From Verrucomicrobiota bacterium (lineage in GTDB: Bacteria > Verrucomicrobiota > Kiritimatiellia > RFP12 > UBA1067): 54,349 bases of DNA. Below, piece after piece: positions 18,056-26,447 of this stretch (position 1 is its first letter; each line of letters opens with the position of its first letter). The stretch spans positions 1-54,349 of the forward strand of contig JAKJGY010000008.1 in assembly GCA_022704145.1 (NCBI GenBank). The letters run 5' to 3'. A program made the translations under genes and the position numbers. Under the pieces are notes generated by a model. It made no database searches. It had not been told where the DNA came from and saw nothing but the letters and a program-made list of their open reading frames with translations.

Positions 18056-18841
18056 ATGGAACTGGTGATCCAACCCGATGCCGATAGTGCCGCACGCCTC
18101 GTGGCTTTGCTCATCGCGAAAGCCTTACGTGAAAAGCCACACCTTGTGCTCGGGCTGGCCACCGGTCGCACCATGGAGCGTGTCTACGCCCACCTTGTCC
18201 GCATGCACAAGGAGCAGGGCCTTGACTTCTCCTTGTGCCGCACGTTCAACCTGGACGAATACATCGGGATACCTGCCTCTCATCCAGGGTCTTACCGGTT
18301 CTACATGAACCGGCACCTCTTCAGCCAGATCAACATAGACCCCCGTAACACTTTTCTGCCGGACGGTATGGCGTGCGACACCCAGTCCGCCTGCCGCCAC
18401 TATGAGGAGCTGATCGCTGAGTTCGGCGGTATCGACCTCCAACTGCTCGGAATTGGCGCGGACGGCCATATCGGCTTCAACGAGTCGCTGTCGGCGCTCC
18501 GTTCCCGCACGCGCGAGAAGGCGCTCGCACCCTCGACCATCGCAGTGAACCGCACCCTGTTCGACAATCCCGCAGAAATGCCCTCCCGTGCGATCACAAT
18601 GGGGGTTGGCACTATTCTGGATGCCTCAAACATCATCCTTCTGGTAACCGGCAGCACCAAGGCTGAGATCATTGCCAAAGCGGTCGAAGGGCCGATCACC
18701 TCGATGGTCTCCGCCACCGCCCTCCAACTTCACCCGCGTTGCCGGGTGGTTGTTGACGAGCACGCCGCCACGCGCCTTCAGGCCCAAGAATATTACCGCT
18801 GGATTTTTGCGACAGAACCGGAGTGGGCCGAGTACCGCTGA
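18056..18841 (+). CDS. nagB: glucosamine-6-phosphate deaminase
   Basis: A 261-residue enzyme converting glucosamine-6-phosphate to fructose-6-phosphate and ammonia, the committed step of amino-sugar catabolism. It aligns throughout with Escherichia coli NagB (266 residues). FNLDEYIGIP supplies Asp67 (E. coli Asp72), and GIGADGHIGFNE supplies Asp136, His138 and Glu143 (E. coli Asp141, His143, Glu148), all at a constant offset of five. The open frame reaches 17966, but ATG 18056, four bases after the previous stop, matches the family N-terminus. It is last in its operon, ending 8 bases from a convergent gene. Confidence 0.93.
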   Translation: MELVIQPDADSAARLVALLIAKALREKPHLVLGLATGRTMERVYAHLVRMHKEQGLDFSLCRTFNLDEYIGIPASHPGSYRFYMNRHLFSQINIDPRNTFLPDGMACDTQSACRHYEELIAEFGGIDLQLLGIGADGHIGFNESLSALRSRTREKALAPSTIAVNRTLFDNPAEMPSRAITMGVGTILDASNIILLVTGSTKAEIIAKAVEGPITSMVSATALQLHPRCRVVVDEHAATRLQAQEYYRWIFATEPEWAEYR

Positions 18842-18849
18842 ACCCAAAC

Positions 18850-20277
18850 TCAGAACGAGAGCAGCATCTGCCAGATGAACATGCAGCTGCTCGCGTCCGC
18901 CGCCTGCCACACGCGTTCAGCCAGCTCACGGCTGCCCTGAATACCGCAGCCTAATTCGTCCTCGTGCTCGCCCCACGGCACACAGACGCCAGGCTTGCGC
19001 CCGCCCGCCGAAGCGATCCCCCTTGGCGGCTCCGCAGCCGACGGCCTGACGCACAGCGGCTCGGGCAGCACGTCCGGCACGTCGTAGCACCCGAACTCGT
19101 GGGTGGCCTCGACCAGCGCCCGCATATTCTCAGGGGTCGTGTCGTTCTGCATGATCGCGCTCGCGTCCATGATGAAGCCGCCGTCGCGGCCGACCGTCTC
19201 GATCAGCGCGCGCACCTCCTGCCGCACCTGCTCAGGTGTGCCGATCGCCAGCGTGACGTTGTTGACGCCGCCGCTCAGCGCGAACTTGTCGTGCAGCTTG
19301 CGGTGGATCAGCAGCGGGTCGCCGCGGTCGATGTGGTAGACGATGCTGCGGTCGGGCAGCTCGCGGAACGCGTCGAGATGCGCATCCCACTTGCCCTCGG
19401 CGTAGAACATCGTCTGGTGGCCGCCGCGCCACAGCTCCTCGATGATCGGCCGTACCGTGGGCCAGTAGACGTCGGCGAACTGGTCAGGCCGCACGAACGG
19501 CACGCAGCCGCGGTGCATCCAGTAGCCGATCGGCAACTGCGACGCAGGGTCGGCCGTGGCCGACGCCACCCAGTGCAGGTGCGGCATCAGCGCCTCGCAC
19601 GCCCGCATCACTTTCTCCGGCCGCTCGTAAAGGTCCATGGTCAGGCCCAAGTAGCCGCGCAGCTTGTCGCCGATGATGTCGAGCGGCGCCTTGAAGATAC
19701 CCGCGATCGCGCCGGGCGTGCCACACTCGCTGCGTAGACGCGCGCAGTGCGGCCCGAAGGCGTGGAAGTATTGCGACATCGCCATGGCCGCCGAGACCAG
19801 CGCGACGTTGTGGCGGAAGGTCACCGGCTCGCCCGCCGCCGCGATCTTGCGCGACGCGCGCGGCAACCACACCTCGTAGAGGAAGGCGGTCGGATCTTCG
19901 ATCAGCCGGTCGTACTCGTCCTCGCGCATGAACGACTCGCCCTCTGGCGGCTCGCGGTACTGGAAGCCGTGGTTCGGCGGCACGTCCACGCCCGGTACTC
20001 CGTAATATTTCACGCTGGCCGCGTCGGTGATGCCCGTCCACACGTACACCATGCTCGCCGGCACCGCGTCCCAGTCGTAATCCTTGCAGCACTTGACCAT
20101 CGCCTCGAACGCGTCAGGATAGTGCTGCGTGAGCTGCTGGCAGGTGTAGCCCGCGTGCCGCCCCGTGAACTCCGCCGCGAACGGCCGCACCGGCACGCGG
20201 TCCGGCTTCTTGTTGTTCAACGCGGTCACGAACCGCCGCAGCCGCGCCTGATAAAGCGCTTCCCTCTCTTGGCTCAT
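18850..20277 (-). CDS. uroporphyrinogen decarboxylase (URO-D) family protein
   Basis: A 475-residue cytosolic protein of the URO-D/MtaA superfamily (KPDRVPVRPFAAEF at the N-terminus, then a TIM-barrel pattern). Family members include haem-pathway decarboxylases and zinc/cobamide methyltransferases. The position equivalent to the H-x-C zinc motif of MtaA-type methyltransferases reads YHIDRGDP, with Asp in place of Cys, so neither assignment is safe. In PVC bacteria such paralogues are common beside sugar oxidoreductases with unknown function. AAGGAG lies six bases before ATG 20277. It is the last gene of the seven-gene minus-strand operon. Confidence 0.75.
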   Translation of the reverse strand: MSQEREALYQARLRRFVTALNNKKPDRVPVRPFAAEFTGRHAGYTCQQLTQHYPDAFEAMVKCCKDYDWDAVPASMVYVWTGITDAASVKYYGVPGVDVPPNHGFQYREPPEGESFMREDEYDRLIEDPTAFLYEVWLPRASRKIAAAGEPVTFRHNVALVSAAMAMSQYFHAFGPHCARLRSECGTPGAIAGIFKAPLDIIGDKLRGYLGLTMDLYERPEKVMRACEALMPHLHWVASATADPASQLPIGYWMHRGCVPFVRPDQFADVYWPTVRPIIEELWRGGHQTMFYAEGKWDAHLDAFRELPDRSIVYHIDRGDPLLIHRKLHDKFALSGGVNNVTLAIGTPEQVRQEVRALIETVGRDGGFIMDASAIMQNDTTPENMRALVEATHEFGCYDVPDVLPEPLCVRPSAAEPPRGIASAGGRKPGVCVPWGEHEDELGCGIQGSRELAERVWQAADASSCMFIWQMLLSF

Positions 20278-20367
20278 CTCAAACTCCTTAGGTAACTGGA
20301 ATGCAGGAATACCGAGTTCCGGCCCTCAAGACGCGTCCTTACGCCATCTTCCATCCTTCCAGTTCTC

Positions 20368-21588
20368 TTACGTCTTCAACCCCGTCAGTCTCCCGTCCAA
20401 GACCGTCGTATCCTTGACCGTCTCCTCCCACGTCACCAGCTTACCGGTGTACGCCGCACTGCGGCCCATGATCGTGATCAGCGTGCTCTGCACGCTCGGC
20501 GCAACTGTGGCATTCGAGCAGTCGCCCTTCTTGATCGCGTCGTAGAACGCGGTGACGTTGTTGGCCGCGCCCTCCTTGTAGATCTGCGCGGTGCCGCCGC
20601 CGCGGTAGAAGTTTGCGCCGCGGATCAGCACGTTGCCGCCATAGGAGGTCTCCAACACGCCTTTCGTCCCAAACATGCGGCAAACGATGCCTTCAGGCTG
20701 CGTGCCGTGCCCCTCGAACTGCCTCGAACTGAAGGTCATACCCACACTGTTCGGGTATTGATAATGCAGCGTGAAATAGTCCCAGCAGTCACCCACATCC
20801 ACGCGCACCTTGCGTCCGCCCGAACCGTAGGCGTGTAACGGCGGTTTCTGATGAACCCAGCTCATCACATCCAACGCATGCACGTTCTGCTCGGTGATGA
20901 TGTCACCCGAAAGCGCCTGGTCGAACACCCAGTTGCGTAACCGTCCCTCCGCACCTTCGTTCGGCTGGTGGATGCCGAGCCTACCGCAATGGTAGTAGGC
21001 TTCGCCAAACACGAAATCGCCGATCGCCCCCTCGTGCACCCGCTTGAGCGCCTCCTGATAGAACGGCTGCGCCCGCGTCTGGAAGTCGACCAGATAACAC
21101 AGTTTCTTGTCGGTCGCCTTCTTGCCGCTGGCCTCGATCGAGCGGCACCCCGGCACATCCACAGCCACGGGCTTGGAGAGATACACATGGATACCGGCAT
21201 CGACCGCTGCGGCCGCCTGCTCGGGCCGGAAGAAGGGCGCGGTCATCAGCGCCACAGCGTCCGGCTTCGCGTCGAGCACGCGCCTCCAGCCCCCCAGCCC
21301 GGTGAAACGCCGCTCCGCAGGCACGCCGAACTTATCGCCAAAGGCGTCGACACGATCCTGAAAGTAGTCCGCCGCCGCTACGATCTCGTAACCGCCGTGC
21401 TTGACGAACAGATCCGCCATGAACCGTCCCCGGCCGCCGCAACCGATCACGCCCAGCTTGACCTTAGGCCCGGACGGCACGGTCGCCGCCTGCTGCGCGA
21501 ACGCCGGCGCAGCCGCCAGCGCCGCTCCGGAAACAGCCACAAACTCCCGCCGCGAAAACGCGTGCGCCATCTTCTGTATCTGGTTCAT
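20368..21588 (-). CDS. Tat-exported Gfo/Idh/MocA family oxidoreductase
   Basis: A 406-residue exported NAD(P)-dependent oxidoreductase. The Tat signal has SRREFV at residues 12-17 followed by an alanine-rich core ending AFAQ. The Rossmann loop GCGGRG is intact; the usual EKP reads SKP (YLSKPVAV), keeping the lysine. HALDVMSWV gives the HxxD pair. A purine-rich ribosome site (GGATGAGG) precedes ATG 21588. It sits between the HEAT-repeat gene and the URO-D-like gene; about 90 untranslated bases separate it from the latter, which has its own ribosome site. Confidence 0.88.
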   Translation of the reverse strand: MNQIQKMAHAFSRREFVAVSGAALAAAPAFAQQAATVPSGPKVKLGVIGCGGRGRFMADLFVKHGGYEIVAAADYFQDRVDAFGDKFGVPAERRFTGLGGWRRVLDAKPDAVALMTAPFFRPEQAAAAVDAGIHVYLSKPVAVDVPGCRSIEASGKKATDKKLCYLVDFQTRAQPFYQEALKRVHEGAIGDFVFGEAYYHCGRLGIHQPNEGAEGRLRNWVFDQALSGDIITEQNVHALDVMSWVHQKPPLHAYGSGGRKVRVDVGDCWDYFTLHYQYPNSVGMTFSSRQFEGHGTQPEGIVCRMFGTKGVLETSYGGNVLIRGANFYRGGGTAQIYKEGAANNVTAFYDAIKKGDCSNATVAPSVQSTLITIMGRSAAYTGKLVTWEETVKDTTVLDGRLTGLKT

Positions 21589-21604
21589 TGCCTCATCCTT
21601 TCCC

Positions 21605-22888
21605 TCACCGCCCCAGCAGCCCCGAGAACGGCGGCACCAACGCGCCCTTTACGCGTCGCGCCTCCTCGGCCAGCTCGGGCCGCTCCGCCTCCACCTTGGT
21701 CAGCAGCCACTCCACCTCCCACGCTTTGGGATGGTAGAGCGGCAACGCCTGCAACGCCGCCACCCGCTCCTCGCGGCGCGGCGCGTGCCAGACCGCCTGC
21801 TGGATCGCCGCGACCGGCTGGTAAAAATCCTCGATCTTCTCCGACCGGCTCGCGAGATCCACCACCGCGCGCCACGCCAAAATCTGCGCAGGTGCATCCG
21901 TCTCCCGCCTGGCTGCCAGCACCAGCGGCACCAGCGCGGCCTCGCCATTCCACTTACCCAAGTTCCGTAGCGCGTCCTTGCGAGTCTCAAGATCCGCCGA
22001 CTCCAGACGCTTCGACAAGACGGCCAGCGCCTCGGCCCCCTGGCTCGCCGCGAGCAGCCCGGTCAGCAGCGGCGCGCGCACCAGCTCGCAACCCGCCAAC
22101 GCCTCGCCGAGCCGCCGCTCGCACGCGGCGCGGCTCGCGGACTCTTCCAGCGTCGCCGAGAGCGTGCCCGCCAGCAGCTCCGCCGACGCCGCTGGCAGCG
22201 CCAGCGCGAAAGCGAGCAGCTCGTCGAAGCCCCCCTGCGGCGCATAGGCCCGGATCACGACCGCGGCCGCCTTCGCCAGCGCCGGGTCGCCAGACTCGAA
22301 CAGCGCCCGGTCGAGCGCCAGCGCATATATGCCTGCGTAGCGTCGCGCCGACAGCAGCTCCAGAGCTTGGACGCGCTCGGCGCCCGTCCCCCGTCGGACC
22401 TGTTTGACGAGCCGCGCGTCGATCGACCGCGCCGGTATGCGCCGCAGCGCCTCGCGCGCCACCTCGTCCTGCGCGCCGCCCAGTAGCGCGAAGATCGCAT
22501 CTGACGCACGCTCATCCCTGAAGAGTCCGCACGCCTGTACGGCGGCGGCGCGAACCGCCGGATCCGAGTCCCTCAGCGCCGCGCGCACGGCGGGCAGCGC
22601 CTCGCCACGCTCGGCCAGCACCGCCACGAGCTGCGCGCGCACGCCGGGACATTCCAGTTTTGGCAGCGCCTCCGCCGCCGCCTTCGTCAGCGCCGCCGTA
22701 CGATCCTCACGCGCAATCCTCGCCAGCGCCAGCTCGCGCGTGTAGACGTCTTCCGCCTCCAGCGCCGCAACCACCGCTTCCGGCCTGGCCTCGTTCATCT
22801 TCACGAACGCTGTCGCCACGTCCTGCGCAACACTTGCCCCGCCCAGCAGCCCCAGCCCACTGACAATCAGAAGCATTCTCTGCCGCAT
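21605..22888 (-). CDS. secreted HEAT-repeat protein
   Basis: A 427-residue protein with a signal peptide (MRQRMLLIVSGLGLLGGASVAQ). It is built of alpha-helical HEAT-like repeats, for example RAALRDSDPAVRAAAVQACG, EALRRIPARSIDARLVKQV and SADLETRKDALRNLGKW. Such solenoids are protein-binding scaffolds; in PVC genomes they often accompany secreted oxidoreductases. No catalytic motif is seen. An in-frame ATG at 22924 exists, but 22888 has an AGGTGG ribosome site and starts the signal peptide. Neighbours are closely spaced: 16 bases to the downstream oxidoreductase and about 40 to the upstream one. Confidence 0.75.
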   Translation of the reverse strand: MRQRMLLIVSGLGLLGGASVAQDVATAFVKMNEARPEAVVAALEAEDVYTRELALARIAREDRTAALTKAAAEALPKLECPGVRAQLVAVLAERGEALPAVRAALRDSDPAVRAAAVQACGLFRDERASDAIFALLGGAQDEVAREALRRIPARSIDARLVKQVRRGTGAERVQALELLSARRYAGIYALALDRALFESGDPALAKAAAVVIRAYAPQGGFDELLAFALALPAASAELLAGTLSATLEESASRAACERRLGEALAGCELVRAPLLTGLLAASQGAEALAVLSKRLESADLETRKDALRNLGKWNGEAALVPLVLAARRETDAPAQILAWRAVVDLASRSEKIEDFYQPVAAIQQAVWHAPRREERVAALQALPLYHPKAWEVEWLLTKVEAERPELAEEARRVKGALVPPFSGLLGR

Positions 22889-22927
22889 CCGCCACCTCTC
22901 GATTCGCGTCCGTTCGCGGTTCAAAAC

Positions 22928-24217
22928 TCACGCCAGATTCCACTTCGCCCGCTTCTCACAACTCAACAGCCTGTCGGCCTCAGCGTCGTTCACGAAGCGC
23001 TCAACCTCGGGATTCCATCTCAGCGGACGCCCAAGCCGCATCGCGATATTCCCGATGTGAGCGATCGTGATGCTGCGGTGCCCCACTTCAGCAGGCGCGT
23101 AGGCCGAGGCACGTGACCTGACCGCCTTGACGAAGCTGACGTGCTCGCCGTCCACACGCTCACTCACAAGCTGAACCTCCCCCGGCCCGACCGGCTCCAG
23201 CAGCTTACGGCTGGAGGCCTGCACCGGCCCGCGCCACTTCGTCGAGCCGACCCAGCCCTCGTCGCCCTCGATCCGCAACGCCGGCTCGCGCGCGTCCACG
23301 AACAGCTCCACACCATCCGCATACTCGTAACGCAGATGGAAGTCCGTCAGCGTGTCGTACAGTTCGTGTACCGGCTTCCACCCGTAGCCCTCGACCTTCA
23401 CGGGCCCGGTGCGCTCGCGGTTCAGCGCCCACTGCGTCAGGTCCAGCAGATGCGCGCCCCAGTCGGCCAACATGCCGCCGCTATAGTCCGAAATCCAGCG
23501 GAACACGAAATGCGTGCGCGCCGCCGTGTACGGTTTCTCAGGCGCCGGCCCCAGCCACATGTCGTAGTTGAAGTTCGGGGGCGGCGCCTCGTATACGACG
23601 GGGTTGAACTTCTGCGTGCCCGGCCAGTACCCGCCCGGCAGCCCCACGCGCACGCGCCGGATGCGGCCAAGCCGGCCGCTGCGCGCGATCTCGCACATCT
23701 GCTTGTACTCAGGCACCGTGCGGTTCTCCGAGGCGGTCTGAAAAACCCGCCCCGTCTGGCGGATCGCCTCAACCAGCCGCCGCCCGTCCGCCACGTTGTG
23801 CGTCAGCGGCTTCTCGCAGATCACGTCCTTGCCCGCACGCGCCGCGAGGATTGAGATCATCACATGCCAGTGGTCCGCTGTGGAGATCATGACCGCGTCC
23901 ACACCGGGCTGCGCGAGGATCTCGCGGAAGTCGCCGTGCGTCGTCACGCCCGCGCCGTACGCTTGCGAGACCGCCTCGCGCGCTGACTCCATGCGTTCGG
24001 CGTCAACGTCGCAAACCGACACGAGCTGGATGTCCGGCACCTGCCGCATACACGGCAGGTTGCGACCCATGAAGTGGCCGCCCGTGCCGATGCACCCGAA
24101 AGTCACGCGCTCCGAAGGCGCCGTCGCGCCGCGCCCCAGCACGCTGGGCGGCACCGCCAGCGGCGCGGCCGAAGCGGCCAGCATGGCCCTCAGAAAACCT
24201 CTCCTCGACTGCTCCAT
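22928..24217 (-). CDS. Tat-exported Gfo/Idh/MocA family oxidoreductase
   Basis: A 429-residue exported oxidoreductase. The Tat motif SRRGFLRA (residues 4-11) is followed by a hydrophobic core and the VLGRG cleavage region common in this PVC group. Other landmarks are the loop GTGGHFMG, STADHWHV, CEKPLTHN with the catalytic-region lysine, and DWGAHLLDLTQW with the HxxD pair. The C-terminal block LRWNPEVERFVNDAEAD is diagnostic of the secreted Planctomycete/Verrucomicrobia-type family. AAGGAG lies five bases before ATG 24217. It belongs to the minus-strand operon, nine bases after the TIM-barrel gene stop. Confidence 0.9.
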   Translation of the reverse strand: MEQSRRGFLRAMLAASAAPLAVPPSVLGRGATAPSERVTFGCIGTGGHFMGRNLPCMRQVPDIQLVSVCDVDAERMESAREAVSQAYGAGVTTHGDFREILAQPGVDAVMISTADHWHVMISILAARAGKDVICEKPLTHNVADGRRLVEAIRQTGRVFQTASENRTVPEYKQMCEIARSGRLGRIRRVRVGLPGGYWPGTQKFNPVVYEAPPPNFNYDMWLGPAPEKPYTAARTHFVFRWISDYSGGMLADWGAHLLDLTQWALNRERTGPVKVEGYGWKPVHELYDTLTDFHLRYEYADGVELFVDAREPALRIEGDEGWVGSTKWRGPVQASSRKLLEPVGPGEVQLVSERVDGEHVSFVKAVRSRASAYAPAEVGHRSITIAHIGNIAMRLGRPLRWNPEVERFVNDAEADRLLSCEKRAKWNLA

Positions 24218-24226
24218 ACCCGCTCC

Positions 24227-25066
24227 TTATTGCCCGTTCTGCAGCGCCCGCCACGCCTGCATTGACTGGCCGAGCTTTGCGCGCGCGTCTCCTCTGACCC
24301 CGTAGTGCTGCAAGCCCACGGGCCCAGTATACCCCAGCGCCCGCAGCTTATTCAACAGTGAGGCGACGTCGAACGCGCCCTGCCCCAGCGGCTGGATCAG
24401 ACGGTCCCAGTCGCCCTCGTGATCCGCACCGTTGAGCGTCACGAAGGTGAGGTAGGGCTTCGCCTGCTCAAGCAGCTCGCCGATTCGCGCCTCGTCGCCC
24501 ACCCGCAGGCAGTGGCACAGGTTGAAGGTCACGCCGACGTTTGGCCGCTCGGCCTTCTTTGCCAGGCGCACCGCGTCCTGCACGCGCTCCATCCAGAAGA
24601 AGGTGTGCGGGTAGAGCGAGACTTTCAGGCCCGCGGCTTGCGCGCGGTCGGCGATGTCGCGCAGCAGCGCCACGGCGTCCGCGTCGCCCGCCTCGTCGGA
24701 AGTCGTCTTGTAGGCCGCGCTCCTCAGATACAGCCAGAGCGCCGTGTCGCGGCCCTTCAGTTGCCCGATGAGCTTGATAATGTGCGCAGGCGCCGCACGG
24801 TTCGTGGGGCTGACCTCGGCGCCGACATAGACATTGTACATCACCAACCCTTCAACATCGCACGCCTCCAGCATCTCCGGCACCATCGCGGGGCTCCAGC
24901 CGACGCCCGCGTAGCCGAGTTCCTTGAGCAGCCGCGCCTGCTGAGCCGGTGTCCGCGACGGGTCGTCACGCAGCCCCGTGTCCATGGCGAAAAACGCGGG
25001 CTCAGCCTCTGCCGCCAACGCCCCCAGCGCCACCGCCAAACTAAGACTTATAATCTGTCCGCGCAT
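24227..25066 (-). CDS. secreted sugar phosphate isomerase/epimerase-like TIM barrel
   Basis: A 279-residue protein of the xylose-isomerase-like TIM-barrel superfamily (PF01261). It carries a signal peptide (MRGQIISLSLAVALGALAAEA), so it acts outside the cytoplasm and its substrate is not phosphorylated sugar in the usual sense. Core segments are VSLYPHTFFW, GVTFNLCHCLRV, TLNGADHEG and GPVGLQHYGV; the last replaces the C-terminal metal-binding Glu of classical members by Gln. Exported homologues occur beside Gfo/Idh/MocA enzymes, where a lyase or epimerase acting on 3-keto-glycosides is plausible. ATG 25066 lies two bases after the preceding stop, so it is translationally coupled; the longer open frame is rejected. 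Confidence 0.78.
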   Translation of the reverse strand: MRGQIISLSLAVALGALAAEAEPAFFAMDTGLRDDPSRTPAQQARLLKELGYAGVGWSPAMVPEMLEACDVEGLVMYNVYVGAEVSPTNRAAPAHIIKLIGQLKGRDTALWLYLRSAAYKTTSDEAGDADAVALLRDIADRAQAAGLKVSLYPHTFFWMERVQDAVRLAKKAERPNVGVTFNLCHCLRVGDEARIGELLEQAKPYLTFVTLNGADHEGDWDRLIQPLGQGAFDVASLLNKLRALGYTGPVGLQHYGVRGDARAKLGQSMQAWRALQNGQ

Positions 25067-25068
25067 CC

Positions 25069-26436
25069 TCAGACTCGCTCTCCGCACTCCGGTACCGCCC
25101 ATGCTTTCCGGTACGTCCGCGCGAGCAGCGCGTTCGCCGCGTCGTCGCCGGCCACACGCTCCGCCGCCGCATCCCATTTCAGCCGCCGCCCAAGCTGCGC
25201 CGAGATGTGCCCGAGCTGGCACATCGTCGCCGCGCGATGGCCGATCTCAGCCGTGATCAGCGGCTCTTTGCGGCTGCGCACGCAATCGATGAAGTCCTGC
25301 TTCTCATCCAGAAGCGGCAGGCGGACGTCTCCGTCCTTCGGCTCCCACGTCAGCAGCGAGGGCGCGCTCGCGCGGCAAGCCTGCTCCTTGAACCACGTGT
25401 GCGCGATCCAACCCTCGGAGCCCTCGACGCGCACCGAGGCGGCCTCGCCGTTCTCGTAGATGACCTCAGTCCCGCCCGTATAACGGTAGCGGATCTTGAA
25501 CGCTTGGGCGACATCCCAGAGATTGTCCTTCGGAAACCGGGCAGAGCCTTTGATCTCAGCGGGACCGCCGCGCTCAGTGTTCAGTAGCCACTGCGTCAGG
25601 TCCAGCACGTGCGTGCCCCAGTTCAGCATCACACCGAGCGAGTAGTCGCGGATGTGCATCCAGCCGGGGCCCTTGCCGCCCACATAGTCCAGTCCGGCCT
25701 GCCGGTAGTGAACCCGCCTCTCCGTGTAAGGCCGCGCGAGCGCGGGCCCCTGCCATAAGTCGTAGTCCAGCTCGGGCGGCACAGGATCGTCCGCCGGCCA
25801 GCGCTCCGGGAGCGGCGGCGGATCGCTGGGGACCGTCACGTGCACGCGCCGCACCTCGCCGACCAGGCCGTTGCGCACCACTTGGCAGAGGCGATGGAAG
25901 GGCTTGTGCGCACGGACCTCCGTGTCGGTGCGAAAGACACGCCCATACCTCTTGGCCGCGTCGGCGATCGCACGGCCCTCCCGCACGCAGAGCGAGATCG
26001 GCTTCTCCAGCGCGACGTCCTTGCCGGCCTGCATCGCAGCCACGGCCATGTGCGCGTGCCAGTGGTCCGGCGTGGAGATCATCACCGCGTCCACATCCTT
26101 GCGCGCCAAGACCTCGCGGAAATCACGGTGCATCGCGCACCCCTTGAAGCCGTCGTGCCCCGCCGACACCGCGTAATTCGCCTCGACCGCCTGCCGCGCC
26201 AAGTCCATGCGCCATGCGTCGGCGTCGCAAACGGCCACGGCCTGCACGTCTTTCGACCAGAGGAACCACGGCAGGTTGGCGTGGAAGACCTGCCGCCCCG
26301 TACCGATCAGAGCGACGTTGACCCGGCTGTTGGGCGCGACCGCCCCTTCACGCCCCAGCGCGCGCGACGAAAGCGCCAGCGGCGCTACGCCCGCAGCCAC
26401 CACCGATTTCAGAAAAGACCGCCTTGTCGCTCGCAT
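25069..26436 (-). CDS. Tat-exported Gfo/Idh/MocA family oxidoreductase
   Basis: A 455-residue exported oxidoreductase. The Tat motif is ATRRSFLKS (residues 3-11). It has the glycine loop GTGRQVF (less canonical), STPDHWHAH, ALEKPISL, NWGTHVLDLTQW with the HxxD pair, and the family C-terminal block LKWDAAAERVAGDDAAN. ATG 26436 has AGAGG upstream; the ATG at 26460 would overlap the preceding gene and lengthen the region before the Tat motif. It lies 11 bases after the previous gene in the operon and is coupled to the TIM-barrel gene. Confidence 0.9.
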   Translation of the reverse strand: MRATRRSFLKSVVAAGVAPLALSSRALGREGAVAPNSRVNVALIGTGRQVFHANLPWFLWSKDVQAVAVCDADAWRMDLARQAVEANYAVSAGHDGFKGCAMHRDFREVLARKDVDAVMISTPDHWHAHMAVAAMQAGKDVALEKPISLCVREGRAIADAAKRYGRVFRTDTEVRAHKPFHRLCQVVRNGLVGEVRRVHVTVPSDPPPLPERWPADDPVPPELDYDLWQGPALARPYTERRVHYRQAGLDYVGGKGPGWMHIRDYSLGVMLNWGTHVLDLTQWLLNTERGGPAEIKGSARFPKDNLWDVAQAFKIRYRYTGGTEVIYENGEAASVRVEGSEGWIAHTWFKEQACRASAPSLLTWEPKDGDVRLPLLDEKQDFIDCVRSRKEPLITAEIGHRAATMCQLGHISAQLGRRLKWDAAAERVAGDDAANALLARTYRKAWAVPECGERV

Positions 26437-26447
26437 GCTCTCGCCTC

